A stretch of 64,000 nucleotides of DNA, from positions 90,620,513-90,684,512 of the forward strand of contig CM051521.1 in NCBI GenBank assembly GCA_028015205.1, in the 5' to 3' direction. Source of the stretch: Mytilisepta virgata. Lineage: Eukaryota; Mollusca; Bivalvia; Mytilida; Mytilidae. A program made the translations under genes and the position numbers. The notes under the pieces are model-generated. The model ran no database searches and was not told where the DNA came from. It saw nothing but the letters and a program-made list of their open reading frames with translations. Shown here one piece after another: positions 12,629 through 22,719 of the stretch; position 1 is the stretch's first letter; each line of letters starts with the position of its first letter.

Positions 12629-14905
12629 AGAGTAACTAAAACGCTTATAAAAAGTTATTTTCATTTTATAGTACTAAAAAAACGTATAAAAACGCAAAAA
12701 ACCCGATGAAATTTGGTAACTTAGTTTTCGAGATATTAGCAAAATACTGGCCGATCGTCATTTGCACACCTGAACGATTTGTTAAAAAACTCGCCACTCA
12801 TTCTAATATTACTACTCGCCGGAAGTGACGTACTGTGTGGTTCAGATCTTGTACATAAATAGGTACAGGTCATTTGCAAAGTGAAAGCAGATTCAGTTGA
12901 TTGTTTATACGTTATTGGTGACAATTATCGATTGACAGTGCTTCTTATATATTCACCGACACTTGTTTGATGAAAAATTTTACGTAATTTAAATCTACAA
13001 TTCAACAATGGGAAGGAATTGTGCAGTTGCGGGATGCAGCAACCCTGTAAAAACGGGACATACTCAACACGCTTTTCCAAAATATGACCGAATGAGTTTG
13101 AATACCTAGAGACTTCAGAAATAATATAAAGCGTCATAATTCTTTGCGCTAAACAGCTGATGTGCATTTGGTGCCATAATAGAATTATAAAAGTTAAATT
13201 GAATAAAGACTTAACCTTTGTTTGCTCACTTTTATTACTTTGTGTCTTAGATGGAGGGTTGTGATTTATATTTTGCCTAAATTTGTTCATTTATGTATAA
13301 GAGGACTTTAACTTATTATTTTAATATATATAATTTTATATATTTCTACTTGTGTGAAAAATGGGCAACCAGCATGACCAGTATACATATCCTGATAATG
13401 CAGAAAATAATTTGGGTAAAAATGTATCTTTTTTTAAAGACATTCTATTTCATTAGGCAATGTAAAGCTAAAGCAAAGTTTGAATGTCTAATTATTTATT
13501 AAAAGAATATGTATTTATTTATTCATTATTTATATAAAATATATATATATATGACACTTCCAATCGTGTAAGAAATTTTATTTTCCCCTAAATAGTATTA
13601 AACACCTGTGAAAATTAAAACTAGTTCATGATATAAAACAAATTAGTAAACATGTGGATGGATATTTATCACCTTTAATCCTGGTAATTAATACAGTTAC
13701 AGTTTTAGCACCTATTAATTAACATCCTGTTATCTAGTAATAAAGATCAAACAAAAGTTTTAATCCCTGCAATCAGGTAAATAACAACTTGGCCATGCAC
13801 CTACCACCTGTGGAGTAAATCAATATACCGGTAACAAAGTCATTAGAAAGGTGTTATGAAAACCAGTTTTGACTGGTATTATAATTCAAATTACACAAAG
13901 AGCATAAAGTCCCATAACCAATATTAACCAAATTATAACTCTACAAATGTGGGAATTATTTTATAAGTTGAAATTTTTTTTTTATTAAAATCCATCAAAA
14001 TCTTTTATTAAAGTTTTAGGTGTACAGTGCAGTTTCTCCAATGATTCTCTACATATTTTTATTATTACAACATAGGATTGTAAGAAATTACTTATCCATC
14101 TCTGCATATATGTCTCTGATTAAACTAAGAAATTTATTATATTTTTATAAGAAATTTCGGAAATTTTATGGATCTGTCAATTCAATTAAAAAAAACACAT
14201 TACAATTCTACATCAAAATATATATTACTATTCAGTAACTTATATCACTATTTGTAAAACATCTGTTTTAAAACTATCAATTAATATTGTGTCTTATATT
14301 TGCTTGTTTAAAAAAATAGTGTTTGCTTTTTATTCCTATAAGATGGTCTTCCATTTGTATTTATGTTATACAAACCTTTCAAAATATCTATAATTTCATT
14401 TTCATTCTTTTTATATATATGTATATGGGGCATTTATTGAAATTTATTGGCTATACTATTATAGTTATTACCAGAATTCCCCATTTCTAGAATTAAATTA
14501 TTATTTCAAATTGGTAAGCACTGATAATTCTAAAATTACAACATCCCCTTTTTAAAGACATAGCAAAAGTATAGTTTCCCAAAAATCTAATAAACAATAA
14601 ACTTATTTATTTAAACCTAATTTGTTGATGCCTTATGTGTTCAAGAACACGAAGAGGTCAATGTAAACAAGTTCAAGAGTAGCCCGCACTGTACGTCATT
14701 TCCGGTCAATCGGGGTCACTCAGCGAGGAAACCATGTTTCCGGAAATAGCGCTGATTGGATTTCCCACCGGTAAAAATAATCCAACTTCACTCGCTATTT
14801 TCTCCGTTATTACTTGACCAAATTTCATCGGGTTTTTTGCGTTTTTATACGTTTATTTAGTACTATAAAATGAAAATAACTTGCTATAAGCGTTTTAGTT
14901 ACTCT
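12629..14905 (+). mobile_element. THAP-containing TTAA transposon (Kolobok-like), non-autonomous
   Basis: Terminal inverted repeats of about 90 bp are near-perfect: the left arm starts AGAGTAACTAAAACGC at 12629 and the right arm ends GCG...GTTACTCT at 14905. Both ends are directly flanked by TTAA (12625-12628 and 14906-14909). Weaker inverted similarity extends further in, for example gccggaagtgacgtac near 12820 against gtacgtcatttccggt near 14691. Inside, near the left end, is a short THAP-like coding exon. The remaining 1.7 kb is AT-rich with no transposase. TTAA duplications plus a THAP domain, and purine-purine 5' termini, fit the Kolobok superfamily as I know it. piggyBac-like or P-like ancestry is less likely given the TTAA and terminal bases. 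Confidence 0.75.
13008..13109 (+). CDS. THAP zinc-finger N-terminal exon fragment
   Basis: A 33-codon frame starts in a good context (caacaATGG) and begins MGRNCAVAGCSN, followed ten residues later by HAFPK. This is the first half of a THAP domain: Cys-x4-Cys, then the conserved F-P-K. The distal Cys-x2-His half is missing and the frame stops at 13107-13109, so either an intron follows FPK or the gene is truncated. THAP domains bind DNA in transposases of the P, Kolobok and PIF groups and in host proteins derived from them. The location just inside a terminal inverted repeat argues for the N-terminus of the element's own transposase. It is unlikely to be functional alone. Confidence 0.7.
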   Translation: MGRNCAVAGCSNPVKTGHTQHAFPKYDRMSLNT

Positions 14906-14939
14906 TTAAACTCGATATTGTAAATCTTATTTGCAACTA

Positions 14940-16150
14940 AATATAGTGTAGGACAATACTATATATAAGCAAAAATGAATAAATTGCAAAATGAAAGAGA
15001 ATTCCAAATTTTCGAAGTTCAACCCATGTGGGCTCCTTGTTTAGAAAATAAAAATTCTAAAACCTGTCAATTTAAGCTTATGGCCTAACCTTCTCTTTCA
15101 TTTTGCAATTTATGCATTTTATTTCTATACAGTATTGCCAGGCACCAGGGGCACACAGAGGTCGAATTTCTAAAATTGGAAATTTAAACTTGTAACCTAA
15201 ACTCCTCATTCATTTCCCATTTTATACTTTTAATTTCTATACAGTATTACCACATACTGTATGTAGATGTGCAATAAGGTTTTCGAATTTTGATTTTTAA
15301 AATTGGGGTCCACATTGTTAGGATTTCAAAAATTGGATGTTTAAGCTTGTGACCTAAACTCCTCATACATTTTTCGTTTAATGCTTTAATTTCTATACAG
15401 TATTGTCACATACTCTATGTAGATGCACAATAAGGTTTTGGAATTTTGATTTTTAAAAATTGGGGCCCACAGGGGTCGAATTTAGAAAATTGGAATTTAA
15501 GCTTGTGAACTAAACTCCTCATTCATCTTTCATGTCATGCATTTAATTTCTATAGCATATTGTCACATACTATATGTAGATGCGCAATGAGGTTTTAGAA
15601 TTTTGATTTTCAAAAATAGGGGCCAACAGGGGTCGAATTTCTAAAACTGGAAATTTAAACTTAACTGCTTATTAATTTTTCATTTTATGTTTTTAATTTA
15701 TATACAATAATATCACATACTGTATGTAGATGCGCAATAAGGTTTAGAATTTTGATTTTGACAACCGGAGGCTTACAGGGGTTGTATTTCGGAAATAGTG
15801 AATTTAAGCTTTTGCCTTAAACTCCTCTTTCATTTTTCATTTAGATTTAACAAATTTATTTGGATATATATAATATTGTTCTTTATTGTCTTTCTGTAGA
15901 TTTACGAAAAGGTTTTTAATTTTGAAAATCTATTAAGGGATCAAATTTTGGGACGGAAAATGGTGAAATTGCTAATTTTGCTTTGTCTCTGGAAATATTC
16001 ATTTTTTGTTTCAGTGGTTTCATTTGTGTATAATATTGTTCTTCACTATTTGTAGATGTGCAGTAAGGTTTTCAATTTTGAAATTTGATTCAGGGTTCCA
16101 ATTTTCAGACTGAAATTGTTAAATTGCTAATTTTTCACTGTTAATTGTTT
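14940..16150 (+). repeat. Tandem array, unit about 155 bp
   Basis: About seven units are marked by tttctatacagtattgtcac near 15121, 15231, 15390, 15546 and 15700, with more diverged units near 15880 and 16030. The fuller units are 154-159 bp apart. Each carries cacatactgtatgtagatg, gcaataaggtttt and ggggcccacaggggtcgaat. Divergence increases to the right. The array begins about 30 bp after the right end of the THAP/TTAA transposon. No coding potential. Confidence 0.8.
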
Positions 16151-16496
16151 TTTACCTGTGCAGTGCGGGGATTGACATCGTTTTTGATGGCACCAATTTC
16201 TAGTTTATATTTTATGACAATGACTATGTATTGTATATATAAATGTACCTTGTAGATCTACAACATCAGCATCACATTCCCCTCTATTTATGTCAGCAAA
16301 ACATCTAAAAGAAAAAAAGGTGATAGTTCAAAACATGTTACATCTGGTCTTTTTTATTTTATAAACTGCATTAATATTACGTTAAGCGGGTTCATTCTTG
16401 GATTAATTTAACAAACAACAAATCAATTTGTGAAACAGTAAACTGAAACGACCATTTTTTTAATCATTTTAATTCATCAATATGTACATTGTATCA

Positions 16497-16560
16497 CAAT
16501 CAAAGTAACTGCGGTCTTCGATGTGGCTGAATTAAATGTCGCCCATACCGCGTAAAACAA

Positions 16561-16600
<40 letters not shown>

Positions 16601-16601
16601 G
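16497..16601 (+). mobile_element. Short LINE-3'-end or SINE copy with CAAT tail
   Basis: About 70 bp (gtggctgaattaaatgtcgc through gcgtaaaacaatattcaatc) matches the 3' end of the full LINE, whose copy lies on the opposite strand at 17144-17215. A (CAAT)n tail of about ten repeats follows. The nonamer caatcaaag occurs at both edges (16497-16505 and 16593-16601) and may be a target duplication, although it overlaps the tail unit. This is either a severely truncated LINE insertion or a SINE sharing the LINE tail. Confidence 0.65.
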
Positions 16602-17130
16602 ACGTGACATTTTAAAGGACACAACACACAAAAATTCAATCATTATGTCTTTCAATTTTGAGTGTAACACTAGAGCATGATTTGCCTCCCAAAGTTACCT
16701 ACCGCACTAACCTGAGGTTCAGTAGTCCTTCGGTAGTTACCTACTGAGCTTAAGGAGTACTCCACTAGCGCAGCTATAACTTCCATTTTACAAGAGAAGC
16801 CCGTTACTCTAGTATGAAATGTTCCCTTTAAATTGCAGTTCTAGCTCAGTTACGAATAATGAGAAATATTAAGGAGGGGAAATTTTGTACATTACAATGA
16901 AGGGAAAAAATTCCCTTTAGTCCTGCGATTTAAACTATTTCGTAGGGTCAAATGAAACAAAGGAATTGTGATTCAAGATTGGTCCAAACTGAATCTCCTT
17001 TGTCGATTTTCTTACGATCTTTCGATCGATCTTACGCTATGCTACACTTAACGACCATGGGTCATTTCATTGATAAATCACATCATCATCGGAACCAATT
17101 GTGATCAGTATGGCATTCTAGTGTATTTTT
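16602..17130. other. Unique-looking spacer, no gene seen
   Basis: No open frame with recognisable content. A short palindrome-like pair of cgatctttcgatcgatctta words lies near 17010-17035. This is the pre-insertion DNA beside the LINE target site. Confidence 0.4.
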
Positions 17131-17143
17131 GATAGTTAATCGA
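17131..17143 (+). repeat. Target-site duplication of the LINE (3' side)
   Basis: The 13-mer gatagttaatcga occurs here and again at 23762-23774, exactly bracketing the element. This is the expected product of target-primed reverse transcription. Confidence 0.9.
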
Positions 17144-17455
17144 TTGATTGATTGAATATTGTTTTACGCCGTGTGGGCGACATTTAAGCCATATCACGGC
17201 GAGAACTAATTATATTAAGTTTGATTAAAACAAATACTATCTAAAACAAAAGAACTATTTACAAATAATATTTAAGGAGAAAATAAAACAAAAGAACAAA
17301 TACGAGACAAACTTTCATTATGTAAAATATTATCACAGACGAACTTTGCAAAATAACAAACGAAATTTCAAAATATCACAGATACGCTATTAAATAACAT
17401 GCAAAACATATGAAAAATTTAAAGGCATTGGACTCTATTCAGGAATGCTGGTAGA

Positions 17456-20400
17456 CTATATTCTTGAATACAGTCCAACGTCTTTCAAATATTCTAAAAT
17501 ACGGTTGCCAGCAACCTTTGTAAACAACTCTTTCATATTGTTGACTGTGTAGTACCGACTAATAATGTCGGATTTATCTACACAGTCAATTAAAAGATGT
17601 TTAATACTATGTCGACATTGGCAGGGAATACACTCAGGAGGCGGCTCATTCTCTAAAATAAAAGAATGAGTCGTTCTGGTGTGGCCAATGCGACATCTAG
17701 TTAAAACAACTTGGTCTCTACGGCTTTTGCCGAAGAAACAAACATTCTTGCCAACAGTTGGCTCTATAGAATGTAATTTATTGTCTGTAAGCAGATCCCA
17801 CTGGGACTGCCACAGACGTAAAACATATTTGTATATTAAAGGTTTAAAATCAGAGTAAGGCACTGACATATTAGTTATGGGGTCTTCTAAAGCATCCTTC
17901 GCTATTCTATCTACGACTGTGTTTCCCTTAATACCAATATGACTTGGTACCCAGAGAAAAATAATTTCTTTGCCCATTTGGACAAGTCTTTTATAAAATT
18001 CAATAATATGGGCAATTAAAGGGTTTTTATATTTCTGACCTTCGATAGCCATTAAACACGAAAGTGAATCTGAACAAATAAGAAATTTAAGTTTTTCAGA
18101 TGTTCTAGCAAACTTTAAAGCAAGGATTAAAGCTCTGGCTTCAGCAGAAAAAATGGAACTGGAGGATGGAAGACGGAGAGTTGCTGCTTGCTGTCCATAG
18201 ACAGCAGCGGCAGCCACTTTGTCCCCGTCCTTCGACCCATCAGTATAAATAGAGTCATGAAATTCAAACTTAGATTTTATTTCAGCAAAGTGTTGCTGAA
18301 TAAGAATAGGGTTTGTTTCGGACTTTTTATGTTTTCTAAGGTCAAAAATAAACATAGGTTTGGGTACAAGCCAAGGTGGTGATTGAGGTATATTAATGGG
18401 GGCAATGTCATCAAGGTTGATGTTAGAACCAGAAATATGTGGTTTCATCCGGATACCAAACGGAGGAATTTTATTTTCATGTTGTTCAAATATATTCTCA
18501 TAGAGAGGATTGAAAACACAGTCGTAGGCAGGATTTGAAGGATATGCTTTTAGCTTGGTTAAATATTGTAAACCAAGTTTTATCCGACGATTATAAAGAG
18601 ACGGCTCGTTCGCCTCTACATATAAACTCTCCACAGGAGACGTTCTGAACGCCCCCAAGGCCAAACGTAGGCCTTGGTGGTGAACAGTATCTAAAATCTT
18701 TATATAGGATTTGCGAGCAGATCCGTATATAATGGAACCATAATCAAGTTTTGATCGTACAAGTGATCGATATAAATTTAACAAAATGTTTTTATCAGCA
18801 CCCCAGTCAGTGCTAGAAACAACTTTTAAAATATCCAATGCCTTCAAGCATTTAGCTTTAAGCATTTTGATATGGGGTAGAAAGGTAAGTTTACTGTCAA
18901 AAATTAACCCAAGGAATTTTGTTTCTTTAACTACTTTGATAGGTACATTGTAGAGTTTAAGTTCGGGGTCTGGATGTAATTTTCTTTTATTACAGAAATG
19001 CATGCAGAGAGTTTTTGATGCGGAAAATTTAAATCCATTTTCTGTTGCCCATTTTTCAATTTTATTAAGTGATAACTGCAATTGACGTTCTATGCTGTTC
19101 ATATTTTTAGCTCTGCAACAAATCAAAAAGTCATCAACATAAAGAGAGCCTTCGACATTGTTTTGCAAGGTTTTTGCAAGACTGTTAATTTTGATAATAA
19201 AGAGAGTAACAGAGAGAATGCTTCCCTGGGGTACACCCATCTCTTGTTCAAACGGATCAGACAATGTTGTATTGACCCTGACTTTGAACTCCCTGTCAGA
19301 TAAAAAGTTATCTATAAATGTAGGTAACCTACCTTTCAACCCCATATCGTTTAAATCCTTTAAAATACCATATTTCCAAGTGGTGTCATATGCCTTTTCA
19401 AGATCGAAAAAGACGGACACCACATGTTCACCTTTAGCAAACCCGTTGCGTATAAAGGATTCGAAGCGAACAAGATGATCCAACGTGCTTCTGCCTTGCC
19501 GGAATCCGCACTGTATACTGGACAGGAGACCATTCGTCTCAAGGAACCAGACAAGGCGGTCGTTGATCATCCGTTCCATTGTCTTACAGACGCAACTTGT
19601 GAGGGCAATTGGCCGATAATTCGACGGTTCAAAATGATCCTTCCCAGGTTTTGGAATAGGGATAACTGTGGCTAGCTTCCAAATGGAATGCAAGTCACCA
19701 GATTCCCAGACATTATTGAGCAGATCCAAAAGAGTTTTTAAAGAAGTATCAGGAAGATGTTTCAAAAGTTTATAGTGAATATCATCAGGACCACATGCTG
19801 TGTCATGTGCTTTTGCCAGCGAGTTTTTGATTTCATCCAAAGAGAAAGGGCGGTTGTAGTCTTCAGAATTTTTTGATCGAAAGTTGATTTTAGTTTTTTC
19901 TGTTCGGGTTTTAATACGTTGAAATTCCTGAGAATAATTTTGAGAAGAGGAATTTTTAGAAAAGGTTTCACCAAGTTTTTGAGCGATGTCGTTTTGAGAT
20001 GTCAAAAGAGTTTGTCCTTCTTTGAGATGGTGAAGATTAGTTTTCCTGTTTTTTCCTTTAATTTTTTGAATAAAATTCCAAACCTTGTTCATTGGTGTAT
20101 GGGAATTTATTTTAGAGACGAAGTTTTGCCAAGATTTTCGTCTCTTTTGTTTAAATGTTCGACGTGCTTTCGCACGGAATATACGGAGATTACTTAAATT
20201 ACATTGGGTTGGATGCAAATTGAACCGTCGTTCGGACTTTTTCCTGTTTTTCTTCGCTTCCTCACAGTCATCATCAAACCATGGTTTGCTGGGTTGTTTT
20301 GGATTTGTCGAGGTTTTAGGAATGGTTCTTTCCGCTATCGATACCAACATTTCGCTAAATTTGAGAATTGGATTACTAATACTGTCGAAAATGTCTTCTC

Positions 20401-21136
20401 TCAGTTCATCTCGGCAGAGTTGTTCGAACAAAGGCCAATTGGCTTTGTCAAATTTCCAGCGAGCAACTCTCTCCGAGGATGTTGGAAATAGATTCTCCAA
20501 AATAATTGGAAAGTGGTCACTTCCACACAAATCATCATGGACTCGCCATGAGTAATCCAATAATAACGAAGGGTCACATAGTGTTAGATCAATAGCGGAA
20601 TAAGCACCATTCCCTGGATGGAGGTAGGTGTCTGATCCATCATTAAAAATGCACAGCCCTTCCTGATTCACAAAATCTTCAATCCTCTTGCCTTTATCAT
20701 TTAAAGAGTTACTGCCCCATATAGGATTATGTGCGTTAAAATCGCCCATAAGAAGAAATGGAGCAGGTAGTTGATCTGTCAAAGATTTTAGTTGAGTAAT
20801 ATTTAAGGAAGAATTAGGAGGAATATAAACAGAACATAATGTTATGGTTTTACTCAGAGAAAGTCGAACTGCAACTGCCTGTAAGTCAGTGTTTAGATTT
20901 ATTTGACTGTGAATGACACCATTCTTAACAAGGATAGAAGAGCCGCCAGCAGCTCTTTCATCCTTCTTAACATGGGTACTGTACAGAGAATAATCTTTAA
21001 TATTTACTTGATCGGTTTCCTTTAAATGAGTTTCTTGTAGGCAAAAGGCAACAGGAATGAAGGTTTGGATAAGTAAGGATAGTTCAAGTAAATTTATTTT
21101 TAAACCTCGACAATTCCATTGGATAATATTGTTCAT
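17456..21136 (-). CDS. LINE ORF2: endonuclease, reverse transcriptase, RNase H
   Basis: This is a 1226-codon uninterrupted frame. Residues 1-225 form an AP-like endonuclease with QWNCRG, QETHLK, GDFNAHNPIWG (near 129) and SDHFPI. Residues about 480-760 form the reverse transcriptase with NYRPIALTS, the catalytic FFDLEKAYDTTW, GVPQGSILSVTLF and the YVDD box near residue 664. Residues about 955-1090 form RNase H with YTDGSK (near 963), EARAL, SDSLS and VDRIAKDA, so the D-E-D-D set is present. The C-terminus has CRIGHTRTTHSF and a Cys-x2-Cys ... His ... Cys finger near residue 1170. The protein nicks target DNA and copies its own RNA onto it. The start ATG overlaps the ORF1 stop as TAATG, implying termination-reinitiation. 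All catalytic residues I can check are intact. Confidence 0.93.
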   Translation of the reverse strand: MNNIIQWNCRGLKINLLELSLLIQTFIPVAFCLQETHLKETDQVNIKDYSLYSTHVKKDERAAGGSSILVKNGVIHSQINLNTDLQAVAVRLSLSKTITLCSVYIPPNSSLNITQLKSLTDQLPAPFLLMGDFNAHNPIWGSNSLNDKGKRIEDFVNQEGLCIFNDGSDTYLHPGNGAYSAIDLTLCDPSLLLDYSWRVHDDLCGSDHFPIILENLFPTSSERVARWKFDKANWPLFEQLCRDELREDIFDSISNPILKFSEMLVSIAERTIPKTSTNPKQPSKPWFDDDCEEAKKNRKKSERRFNLHPTQCNLSNLRIFRAKARRTFKQKRRKSWQNFVSKINSHTPMNKVWNFIQKIKGKNRKTNLHHLKEGQTLLTSQNDIAQKLGETFSKNSSSQNYSQEFQRIKTRTEKTKINFRSKNSEDYNRPFSLDEIKNSLAKAHDTACGPDDIHYKLLKHLPDTSLKTLLDLLNNVWESGDLHSIWKLATVIPIPKPGKDHFEPSNYRPIALTSCVCKTMERMINDRLVWFLETNGLLSSIQCGFRQGRSTLDHLVRFESFIRNGFAKGEHVVSVFFDLEKAYDTTWKYGILKDLNDMGLKGRLPTFIDNFLSDREFKVRVNTTLSDPFEQEMGVPQGSILSVTLFIIKINSLAKTLQNNVEGSLYVDDFLICCRAKNMNSIERQLQLSLNKIEKWATENGFKFSASKTLCMHFCNKRKLHPDPELKLYNVPIKVVKETKFLGLIFDSKLTFLPHIKMLKAKCLKALDILKVVSSTDWGADKNILLNLYRSLVRSKLDYGSIIYGSARKSYIKILDTVHHQGLRLALGAFRTSPVESLYVEANEPSLYNRRIKLGLQYLTKLKAYPSNPAYDCVFNPLYENIFEQHENKIPPFGIRMKPHISGSNINLDDIAPINIPQSPPWLVPKPMFIFDLRKHKKSETNPILIQQHFAEIKSKFEFHDSIYTDGSKDGDKVAAAAVYGQQAATLRLPSSSSIFSAEARALILALKFARTSEKLKFLICSDSLSCLMAIEGQKYKNPLIAHIIEFYKRLVQMGKEIIFLWVPSHIGIKGNTVVDRIAKDALEDPITNMSVPYSDFKPLIYKYVLRLWQSQWDLLTDNKLHSIEPTVGKNVCFFGKSRRDQVVLTRCRIGHTRTTHSFILENEPPPECIPCQCRHSIKHLLIDCVDKSDIISRYYTVNNMKELFTKVAGNRILEYLKDVGLYSRI

Positions 21137-22713
21137 TATTTAGGTGGGCGGATTGGGGAGTAACCCTTTTTGGATCGTTCGTTCGAGCTACAGCGCCTGC
21201 CACCCGAAGCGCGGGAGTCAATCGCTGATGGAGGAGAATCCTTCGATGGAACTAAAGGATCACCCCAGATTGACTCCATATTTTCAATGGGAGTTGTATC
21301 CATTTGGTCAGAGTCTTGATCGACTTCGTCGTCAAACTCTGAGCACAAATCTCTGAACCTGTTGAACTTAACATTTTTGTCAGCCTTCGTTTGGCGACTA
21401 GAAAGTTGTTTATTTTTTAATTGATCAGAAGACGAGGATCTTGTGTTTTTCTGTGATGACGATGGATTTTCAGATTTCTTATCTGAAGATGTGTTAGTTC
21501 TGTGTTTAGCTGATGGTTTTGGTTGATTATTTGTAGATAGAGAACTAGACGTTTGTGATGAATTAGACCGTGTAGATTGGGAAGTTTTCCCCTTCGAGGA
21601 ATTGGATTGAGAAAGGAGAACTGGGAGTTCTGATTCAACAGGCCATGTGTAATCAGTTTGAGTTGCAAATGATCGAGTGCTTTGGGGTTGTTTAACTTTA
21701 TCGGCATAAGATGTGGTTTGAGTAGAGTTATTCGCGGCAGAGATCAGTCGTTTAGCTTCTTGATAGCTAATGTTCTTGTCAGCTTTTGTTTTCTGTATTT
21801 CAAGTTCTTTTATGTAGAATTGACAGTTTCTGGAATTCGCCATATGATCTGATCCACAGTTTACACATTTGATGTGGCCGTCACAATCAAAACTGGAATG
21901 GCCCTCTACAGAACATTTGACACATTTTTCCGTACCTCTACATGAACCCCTACCGTGTCCAAATTTCTGGCATTTGAAGCAACGAGTAGGGTTAGGTACG
22001 TATTTGTCAACTTTGATTCTGTAGGGTCCTATATAGATATGTTCCGGCACACTTGGGAGATTGAAGGTAATGAGATATGTGTTAAGTTTAATGATCTTAT
22101 CTTCTGATTTTTTGGTAAATCGTTTGATTTTTGAGACATTTTGAGATTCGAGTTCTGCACAGATTTCTTCTTCGGATAAATCAGATAGATCACGATCTCT
22201 GTCGCGAATAACGCCTTGGCATGAATTGAGTGTTCTGTGTGGAGTGGCTGAGATTTGAACATCAGAAATTTTCGTAAGAGATAGAAGATTTTTAGATTGT
22301 TGAGGTCTAATACATTCAATAAGTAAACTTCCATTTTTCATTTTAGATACCTTTTTGACTTGACCAGCATAGCTCTGAATTGTTTTTTGAAGTAGAAATG
22401 GCGAAAGTTTTGTAATCTGTTTTTCCGAATTTACGGCAGTCAGTACAATAAATCTAGCGAATGTGTCTGGAGCTGTATTTGCTTGTTTTGTTGGGGGATC
22501 CTCGTCGTCACTGTTTGTATATTTCCTTTTAGAACTTGTTGTTGGTTTTGGGGGTTTTCTGTAGAAGCCATGGTGATTATATAATGATTCGTTACCCCTG
22601 CTCCCCGCCCGCCTCGGAGCAGCACCAGTATGATGTATACTTGCCGCATATGCGACAAGCACTAGGGCTACAGGGATAAGATACTCGCATAGAGCACTTC
22701 TTTTCGGACGCAA
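21136..22713 (-). CDS. LINE ORF1: gag-like RNA-binding protein with three zinc knuckles
   Basis: A long frame encodes an RRM-like N-terminal half (TFARFIVLTAVNSEKQ, MKNGSLLIEC, then YLITFNLPSVPEHI and IGPYRIKVDKYVP). Three knuckles follow: CFKCQKFGHGRGSC, CVKCSVEGHSSFDC (both C-x2-C-x4-H-x4-C) and a variant CVNCGSDH-x6-C. After them comes a Ser/Thr/Gln-rich basic tail. This arrangement is typical of I/Jockey ORF1, which packages element RNA. The frame has no in-frame ATG at its N-terminus; position 22713 is a TTG. The best start is the Kozak-perfect CACCATGG at 22571, but it lies in another frame and joins this one only through a one-base shift in the A4C5 run at about 22552-22558. Translation probably should start there, so the real protein is likely about 478 residues, or this copy is mutant. 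Confidence 0.85.
   Translation of the reverse strand: MRPKRSALCEYLIPVALVLVAYAASIHHTGAAPRRAGSRGNESLYNHHGFYRKPPKPTTSSKRKYTNSDDEDPPTKQANTAPDTFARFIVLTAVNSEKQITKLSPFLLQKTIQSYAGQVKKVSKMKNGSLLIECIRPQQSKNLLSLTKISDVQISATPHRTLNSCQGVIRDRDRDLSDLSEEEICAELESQNVSKIKRFTKKSEDKIIKLNTYLITFNLPSVPEHIYIGPYRIKVDKYVPNPTRCFKCQKFGHGRGSCRGTEKCVKCSVEGHSSFDCDGHIKCVNCGSDHMANSRNCQFYIKELEIQKTKADKNISYQEAKRLISAANNSTQTTSYADKVKQPQSTRSFATQTDYTWPVESELPVLLSQSNSSKGKTSQSTRSNSSQTSSSLSTNNQPKPSAKHRTNTSSDKKSENPSSSQKNTRSSSSDQLKNKQLSSRQTKADKNVKFNRFRDLCSEFDDEVDQDSDQMDTTPIENMESIWGDPLVPSKDSPPSAIDSRASGGRRCSSNERSKKGYSPIRPPK
22569..22571 (-). promoter_or_regulatory. Probable original ORF1 start codon (CACCATGG)
   Basis: This ATG lies in an ideal eukaryotic initiation context. 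Its reading frame (MASTENPQN...) is closed after about 43 codons, whereas the adjoining frame is open for the whole ORF1. One additional base in the GAAAACCCCC stretch immediately downstream would join the two. The position therefore marks either the ancestral start or a sequence error. Confidence 0.6.
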
Positions 22714-22719
22714 GCTTCG

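Noticed and set aside
12624..14910. P-element assignment for the THAP transposon
   Set aside because: P elements make 8-bp duplications; the 8-mers outside the ends (ataaaacc and ctcgatat) do not match, whereas TTAA is present at both ends.
8671..16150. Regularly spaced repeats resembling a CRISPR array
   Set aside because: Units are 130-165 bp and diverged throughout, with no short exact repeat or unique spacers; the host is a eukaryote.
19082..20555. Plus-strand open frames of 70-156 codons opposite LINE ORF2
   Set aside because: They are antisense shadows of a long, motif-complete minus-strand coding region.
22029..22334. Additional minus-strand frame inside LINE ORF1
   Set aside because: It is the alternate frame of ORF1; the zinc-knuckle frame is the coding one.
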